Shown piece by piece: positions 36,001 to 45,000 of a stretch of 64,000 nucleotides of DNA (position 1 is the first letter of the stretch; every line of letters begins with the position of its first letter). The position numbers and the translations under genes were made by a program. Origin of the DNA: Owenia fusiformis (taxonomy: Eukaryota > Annelida > Polychaeta > Sabellida > Oweniidae). The notes under the pieces are model-generated. The model saw only the letters and a program-made list of their open reading frames with translations. It did no database searches and was not told where the DNA came from. The stretch lies in contig CAIIXF020000009.1 of assembly GCA_903813345.2 (NCBI GenBank), positions 15,959,759-16,023,758 of the forward strand, read 5' to 3'.

Positions 36001-39000
36001 TCCACCATACGGTTCACCTGAAAACGCGTAGACAAGACTTTACAGACAAGATTTTAGGACGGAAAATCCAAAATGGCTGCCTTGACATTTACCCAGAATG
36101 CCCAAAAACTAATCAGATCTAGATTTTCATACTTAGCATCATCCCTGAAAATTTGAAATTGATCTACCAAACAGTTCACCTGAAAACGTGTAGACAAGAC
36201 TTTACTGACAAGATTTTAGGACGGAAAAATCCAAAATGGCAGACAATAAAAAAGTGATTATGAGTTTTTGCTGATTTCTTTTTACAAAATTATCACATAT
36301 AACTACTGTTAACAATAACAAAGGCTTTTACAACAAAGTACACCTGAAATTATTTATAAAGCTACTAAATAGTTAAAGTATGAAAACTGAAAAACACCAT
36401 TCAATATGATACAAAGTATTATCGCGCGCTAACTTTTCTTTAAACATTCAAAATGGCTGACATGACTGAGCTAACAGGTCCAAAACCTAATCAGATCTAG
36501 AATGAAGTGAGCTGAACAAGATGTTAAAGTTTTAAAAGCAACGGTGAAGCCGTTTTTCTTGAAGTTTGCAGACAAGGATTTTAGCATTTGACTTCAAAAT
36601 GGCCGACAGGAAGTAGGTATCGAGCTTATTTTTTTCATCCACATCTATATGCACTCATGAGTTATCCCTGAAAATTTGAAGGTGATATCTGTAGCGGTTT
36701 TGGAGAAAACTTCCGGACGTACGGACAGACGGACAGACAGACGGACGGACGGATGGACGGACGGATGGACGGACGGACACGCCTAGGCCGACAATATGGC
36801 CCCACACTATGTGATGGGGACATAATAATATAGTGATAGCCTTGTCGTTCACATACCACATCTACAAAAACATGGACATTTAAAGGCCCCATATGAAGTT
36901 AAAACCACTTTAGCTTATATTGTAGTCTTACCCAATATTATCAAAATGTGATATGTGAAACTTTTTGTTAAATTTCAAAAAGTGTTTTTTAACGACTTTG
37001 TTCAAAAACTTAATTCTAGAGCTCACACATATCTTTTAAAGATCGATAATTCACATGAATGCATAGTATTGAGTCTATTGACATTAAAGAAATTTGAAAT
37101 TTTCAAAAAATGTTGCACCCTTGTGACATCATTGTGATGTCATTTAGGGTGCAACATTTTTTTTAATATGCACAAAACTTCTAAGTGGTAATCAACCACA
37201 ACTTCGTTTGTATAACTTAAATATTGAGAGGTCTAAAAACATGTTGTATATGCTATTTTGTTCCAACAAGGTTCGGAAAGACATTTTATTTCATTCTCAA
37301 GAATTGATAGAAAGGAGCAAAAACAATTGCATAACTCTTGCCAGGTAAATCAATTGTGAACTTACTTCCTACAGGTGGTCAATGCATCATTCCACCTTAG
37401 CTGCTCCTCGAAGAGCTTGTAACATTGAGTACTTCCACTAAACCAACCTGAAAACATATCAAGATGAATGAATGAACAAAGAAGACACTTTACCATCTGT
37501 AGTAATGGTGAAATAGACAGCATAGAACATAGCATGTTCAGATTGTAATGAGATCTAGGTTTTGTCCAAAATGCCTTATTTATGGGTAGAAGAATGGAGC
37601 ATTCTACTGAAAACTTGTTTCTATTATACATCAAAAATCTAATTAATCTATGCAAATGAGAATAATTAAAAAAATACAAATGATAATGGAAAAATAGTAC
37701 CGTGGGTACTGGGCTCACATGGTGTTGCTCAAGAGTGAATGATGGCTAAAATGGCCGAAAAAAATGGATGTAATTTTTGCCGATTTTTAGTAGCAAAATT
37801 ATTTCATACAACTACTCTTTAGAGTGACATGGCTTTTTTACAATGCAGGACACCTGAATTTATTTGTAAAGCTAGGAAATGGGCCACAAGTGAATTTCGC
37901 AAGACAAAAATGGCGACCATTTTGAAATTAGGTGAGTTTTTGAATAACTTAAAATGGGAATCCTATCAACACAGGTTTTAAAGCAAATGGTCCAAAGGTG
38001 AATTTCGCGACACAAAAATGGTGGCAGACAGACGACAGATGGAAGAACGGACAGACAGACGGACAAGTTAGTGATTGCAATAGCTCACCATTTGAGCTAA
38101 TAAAATTACATTTAAGTTCAAAATAAGTAAAATTGTTAAATGCTGAGCAGGATAAATGGAGGAAAAATGGAAATGTCTCAACTAGCAAACAGCAACTCCA
38201 AGTAGTATCAAATCCCACCGAACAAAACATGTTTTGATTAGTTGTGGCCATCTCAAAAATTTGTAACAGCATATAGAATTTGAATCCGGTATTTGAGCTA
38301 TCACAGATTGTTTTTCTACAAAAAATGACCGCCTGAAAATCAGCTGCCATCTTGAAAATTCCTTCTCGGCCAGAGCTCATATACCTACATGTAACATAAT
38401 ATAAGTGTTTTCTTTTAAATGTAGTCTAGATATCATTTTAAAAATTTCTGTTAAACCGCATCATATACCCACTAGGGTGTCTAGCGGCTTGTTTTTTATA
38501 GTGTATATTACATAAGGATTATGAAATAAATAAATTGAATTGAATTGAAGCTCCTGTGTCCCTACAACAGCATATAAAATTTGAACCAAATCCGTCCACT
38601 AGTATTTGATTTGTAATAGATCATATTTTTTATATAGATTATATTTGGTAGCTATCTTGAAAATGTCTTCTGAATCATAACTTCTTTGTCTCTTGGCATC
38701 AGCATATAAATTTAAACCAAATCCATTCACGGATATTTGAGTTGTAAATTATATTTTTTATGAAAAATGGCCACCATTTTAAAATTCAGTGGCCATCTTG
38801 AAAATCTCTTTTCAGCAGAGCTCCTTTGTCCCTAGGCATCAGTATATAAATTTTGAACTAAATCCGTTGACTAGTATTCGAGTTATCAAACATTACATAT
38901 TTTTAAGAAAAATGGTGGCTATTTTGATCGAGTGGCCATATTCAAGATTCCCTCTCGAGCAGAGGTCCTACATCCATAAGGCATAAGCCTATGAAATGTG

Positions 39001-42000
39001 AATCAAATCCATCAACTGGTATCCGAGTTACCACCCAGACAAACGAACGGATGGCTTTCCTATATCCTTTGATCGGTGGGATAATAACTTAATATATATT
39101 CAGTACCACTTTAGAATTCCTATTCAATATAGTGAAAACTGTTGTGAAGTATTTTCTTGCGGCTGGCTGCTGTGTATTGCATTGTATTTTTATAAAAAAA
39201 TTATGCAAAGAAAAAAATTGTATCTATTAAGTGTGAAAAAATACCTACAAAAAACATTTACTTGATACTTAAAATCACATTACAGCATTATGACATCTAC
39301 ATTTACAACACTCACATTATACAACCTACCTTCTGGGCAATTGTGAATGTATTCTGTCTTAATATGATATTGTACGCTATACCCGGATACAGATATCTGA
39401 AACAAATTGAACCATCATCATCACTGTTATGAAGTATGTTTTGCCATCCCAATGGATTCTGTCTGTTCCACATCATCTGAGACTGAATACCCTCTCTTGT
39501 ATGAATCCTATACTAGTACCTACTGAATATGGTATATATTAATGGTTGCATGGTATTTGTGATATGGGTGAATATACCATACTCAACTGCGGTATATGGC
39601 ATACTCTGCAGGTGAGTATGGCATATTCTGCATAGAATATGCAATATATTGATTTTGTGTGTTAGTTGATATATATTCAATACACTGTACTGTTGACTCA
39701 GTAATCATTATAAAAATTTATAAACATTTACCCTTCTCTTCAATTGATGAAATTGACAATTACATACTACCATATCGTCAATTTGTGTGTATGCCATATA
39801 CTTAGGTGAATCTGTCATACACTGCAAGTGAATATGCCATATTTGTAGTGGAATATGACATATATTTGTATCTTGTTTACTGCATGACACCTTCAACTAT
39901 TTTTGATATCCGCAGTATTGGATTTCATTCTTTATTTACTCTTCAGCATGTATTGTAATTGTAGTGTGAATGAAATGTCCCATGATCTTATGGTCTTGGA
40001 TTGTGGTGGTAATGGTTCTTAAGTGGTAGGAGGAGGGCAGTATCACACATTGTGTGCTTACACCTTATATCATGGTTTGGCACATATTTGGCATTTGTTT
40101 TCCTTTCACTTTGTATTTCCTTTGCAATTTAAAGCAGTCAAATAACAATCCTTTGATCAGAATTAAATCTTTTGATTCACTAGTCTCAGGATTTCTTGCT
40201 TCTATATCCCAGTACTGGTATATATTAGACTATTTAGTGTTAAGTGCAATAAGCCTGTGCTTTCTGGTAATTCTAGGTCTATCCGCAATGATATTTTTTC
40301 AGAATTATCATGACAAGGAAGCATCAAAATATAAGAGGTTACAGACTTTATTATAATGCCAATTCACAAGCAATCCAAGATATACAAATGTCATTCTTGT
40401 GCAATATGAATATATTTTTCTGTGAATACATACCTAGCGAAGCATTTGTATGGAAGTCGATGGAGCTGAAGGACGGCTATATATTCCTGTATAGCCGCCG
40501 AACTTTTATAACGTAATACATGTAATAACCCTACTCGCAAGCTCGGGTTCGCAAGCTCGGGTTCGCAAGCTCGGGCTATATTGACGTCAGACTTCAGGCA
40601 TATATTCAATGATAGGGACATAATGGCTGAATATAGATATGGGTTTGTAGAAAAAACCGGGTACTGGGTAGTATATCCTCCATGCTGGGTTCAAACTTGG
40701 TACCCGGTCGAAAAAACCAGGTACCTCAAAAAAAGAAAAATATGAATATATAACATCATTAGAAAACATGTAAGATTTGTTTTGAATTTACAAAAATGTA
40801 TACCAGTGAAAGACGGACAGATGGCTTCTCTATATCCCCCTCGTGATAATGAACACCTACCATAAAATATCACAAATTCAAATTCAAAAATTTGTTGGTT
40901 CCACACCACTTGAGCATAATATCTAAACCAAGTGTTTCCTGCAATTACTGTCTACAAAGGTTGTACAGAGTAACAGTTTTTACATGAGGCAGGTCTGGTG
41001 GGGGAGGGGTACTCTTCAGAAGATAAAGTAGAGATTTCAAAAGTTACCAATTCAACATCACATTCTCGAGACATTTTCAACTAAAAACACACTTCTTCCA
41101 CATAAAATTATAGTCAGAAGGCACAACCAATTAATTTAAACTAATGATAAATATATAAATTACTTAAAGTGGGAATGAGATACAGGCTAATATATAAAAC
41201 AATTATGACACAATGTCACCACCTAGTTGCTCAATGCTAACAATACTATGAGTTCAATCTTAAGTCAGATAAGAACTTCTGGGAACTTGTGAATGATTTT
41301 GAAAGAAATTGGTCATTTTGAAACAACTTGAAAAAAGACCTTTTTGACCTTATTTTGACCTTGGGAAGGTTAAATCTAAAGTCGGATTTAAACTTCTGAA
41401 AACTAGTACCCTCTGTATCAAAAGTCTTTTCCTATTAAGGAAAGCTTCAAAGAACTTTAGTAAATGACCAGTAAACTTAAAAATATGTACTGAAAAATGT
41501 ACTAGTTTTGTTTCAGTACAAATTTAAGTATATTTTTGTACTGAAAAATGCACTGAATTTTTTTCAGTATATTTTTCAGTACAAATTCATGTACTGAAAA
41601 ATATACTGAATTTTAAGTACAAATTTAAGTATAAATATGTACTGAAAAATGTACTGAATTTTAAGGACAAATTTAAGTGCAAAAATATACTGAAAAATGC
41701 ACTGAAAATTTAAGGATAAATTTAAGTACAAATATAGACTGAAAAATGTACTGAAATTAAGTGCAAAAGTCAGTATAAAAATGTACTGAAAAATATACTG
41801 AAATTTAAGGATAATTTTAAGTATAAATATATGCAATGAGAAATATTTGTGCCCAATAATGGAAATAAGAGAAAACGTAAATGTAAGGCATACTTTATAA
41901 ACTCTAAATCCCTCAAAAAGTTCTTAGAATGGTGAAAAAGTGCATGATTTTAAAAGAATTTTTGGCCGGGGGGGGGGGGGTTTGCTTGGACCCCTGAACC

Positions 42001-45000
42001 CCCCCCCCCCCAACAGGAATGCTATTACATTATGAAATTATTTTGGATGCTTCTTTTACAGCAGCCTTTAACCAAACTTAAAAGAGTCTCTCTGTAATCA
42101 GGTTTGTTTTGAACTGTCAAAATATTTTGTTTTGTTAGTGGATTAATAAAGTTTCTTTAGACACATCCTTTAAAGCAGACTCTAATCAAACTGGAGAGGC
42201 TAGGTTTACTGTAATCAAGTGATTTCCTTTTTAGAAGTTATGTTTATGGATTTATTAAAAACGGCCTAAATCAATCAAAAAGTTCTTAGAATGGTGAAAA
42301 AGTGCATGATTTTAAAAGAATTTTTGGCCGGGGGGGGGGGGGGGGTTCGCTTGGACCCCTGACCCCCCCCCCCCCAGGAATGCTATTACATTATGGAATT
42401 ATTTTGGATGCTCCCTTTACAGCAGACTTTAACCAAACTTAAAAGAGTCTCTCTGTAATCAGGTTTGTTTTGCCTTGTCAAAATATTTTGTTTTGTTAAT
42501 GGATTAATAAAGTTTCTTTAGACACATCCTTTAAAGCAGACTCTAATCAAACTGGAGAGGCTAGGTTTACTGTAATCAAGTGTTTTCCTTTTAATAAGTT
42601 ATGTTTTTGGATTTAATTATTTAAGACGCATCCTGTAATAATATCTGATTGCATTTTCTCCATCAATAAATTTCTTTTTAGCCCGATCAACCCTATCAAA
42701 TATAATGCATATATAAGGGTTATGTACTGGAAGGTTTTGGATACCCATATTTCCTGAGGGATAAACCCTTTATTTAAAACTGATCATACATAACATGTGT
42801 ATTCCATACCTTTTGAGGTTTCTAGATACATTCTACCTTATTAAGTTCTAAAATTCAAAAACATTAAAAGTACACATTTTCTCAGTCTTAAAAATAAGTT
42901 TTTCATGAGATTTTCACTCATATTGCTTGAGCAAATTAATTAATTGATATCAAAATTAAAATATATAACATGAACATAGAACCTCATTTGTTTGAGTATA
43001 GCAAAATCCATGGTATAGATGTCAAAGTCAGGGAGATGTCGTAATTCAAAATCTAAGTATATTTTTCAGTATAAATTTACACTTAAATATGCCCTTAAAT
43101 TTCAGTATATTTTTCAGTACATATTTGCACTTAAAATCACACTTAAATTTCAGTATATTTTTAAGTACATATTTGCACTTAAAATCACACTTAAAATTCA
43201 GTATATTTTTCAGTATAAATATATACTGAAAAATGTACTTAAAATTTCAGTACATTTTTCAGTACATATTTATACTGAAATTTGCACTGAAATTTTAAGT
43301 ATATTTTTCAGTACATATTTATACTGAAAAATATACTTAAAAATTCAGTACATTTTTCAGTACATATTTGTACTGAAAACGCTCCTTTCAGTACAAATGC
43401 TCTGCCCTAGTGTATGTTATAGACTTTACAAATGATCCTGTTCATGAGAGTTGTATATTTCATAGAATAAAGGTGTCACTGAAAACTGTATAATAACAAT
43501 GCAAAAGTCCTTACACTTGGGTCTTAGAACAGTATTGCCTAACTGTTCATTGTTATGCCATATTTCCTTAATATTTACCCCTTTCCTGCCCAATGACATC
43601 AATAAGTATAATTTTGTGACTAATGTGTCAATATGATTTTCTCAGGGGTTTATCTTCTAAATATTCTTGATGTACTTTTGGTATTTAATTCAAAAGAATC
43701 TATCATATTTCCATTTTATTGCAATAATTCTGAATCATAATGCACCGAACATTGATATATTAAGGATAGCAGTGCTTATTGTGACAACATATTTCTGAAT
43801 TCCTCAAATAATTTTGGTCAGGAAAGAGTTAAGTGGAGTACAACATGGTCCAGGGCTGTTAGTAAAATGTATGAGGACATTCAGAGTACATTTTTTGTAT
43901 ATTTAATAACACATTCTGCTCATAATTAGCATTTTATATATAAAGACTTTTGTCTGCATACTTTTACAGAGCAACCTGATTTTGGTCAGTTTGGCAATCT
44001 TAGGAAAGTTTGACGTCACAAACTTGGAAAAAGTCACATTGGTATTTTTGGTATATGCTATGTTCTGTATGTGATATTTTGAGTAAAAATCAATCAATTG
44101 TCTCAAAAGTTTCACAGAGGGTGTATTATATGCCTCGAATTATGCGTGGAAAGTTTCATTAAGTTTACTTGCCTTATACAAAAGTTATTTAAGGATTTTC
44201 TCAATAGGAAAAGACTTTTGATACAGAGGGTAGATGATTTTGAAAAAATGTTTAAAAAAGACCCTTTTGACCGTGTTTTGACCTTGCGTAGCTCAATGAA
44301 TGTTAAGTCTTAAATCTAAAGTCAGATATGAACTTCTGAGAACTAGTAGAAGATTTTGAAAAATGGTCAATTTGAAGCAAGTTTAAAAAAGAGCCATTTG
44401 ACCTTTTTTGACCTTGAGAAGGCCATTGAAGGTAAAATTTCAAATCTAAGGTCAGATTTGAACTTCTGAGAACTTGAAGGTGATAAAGAATTTGGTAAAC
44501 TTGAAGGAAGTTGAACAAATGCGCTTTTGACCTTTTTTGACCTTGAGAAGGTCATTGAATGTCAAATTTCAAATCCAAAGTGAGATGTGAACTAAAAGTA
44601 GATGATTTTGGAAAAAATTGAAGTGTCAGTCTATAAACAGTATTTATTGTTATTGGAAGTTGTAAGAATTTCTTACAGACACCAACTGCCACCCATCACT
44701 CAATAACAAACAAACGCCTTCACAAAAAACAGAGACCATAACAAATTGTCACCACATATGTCACCAAATATGTAGCTTTCATTTATAAGAGATTTGGCGA
44801 TTCTGATCTAGTTTTACTCACCCCATTGTAAATAGTTCCACTGTTCATGTTGGTACCAATGACTAGAAAAGATAAAGAATAGTTTAATCGAAAGATAGTC
44901 AATACAAAAAAAATGAGAAAATCAAGGGCAATGCACCGCTCCTTGAACAACTGCTCCTTGAACACATTAACAGATAATTTGCTCACATTAACATTTACGA

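Larger units (their letters stand above)
41409..44230. mobile_element. 2.8-kb TIR element, 28-bp perfect ends, TA duplication
   Basis: The ends are perfect 28-bp inverted repeats starting CCCTCTGTATCAAAAGTC, flanked by TA (41407-41408 and 44231-44232). The left and right flanks join into one continuous copy of the AAGGTCA repeat family (...GAACTTCTGAAAACTAGTA + GATGATTTTGAAA), so the insertion site is exact. The interior has inverted TACTGAAAAAT arrays and a 362-bp duplication. There is no transposase. Confidence 0.9.

Noticed and set aside
36655-36892. Arg-Pro-Ser repeat frames
   Set aside because: They come from the (GGAC)n simple repeat.
41576-43327. Open frames rich in Tyr-Ile-Phe-Gln repeats
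   Set aside because: They are translations of the TACTGAAAAAT arrays.
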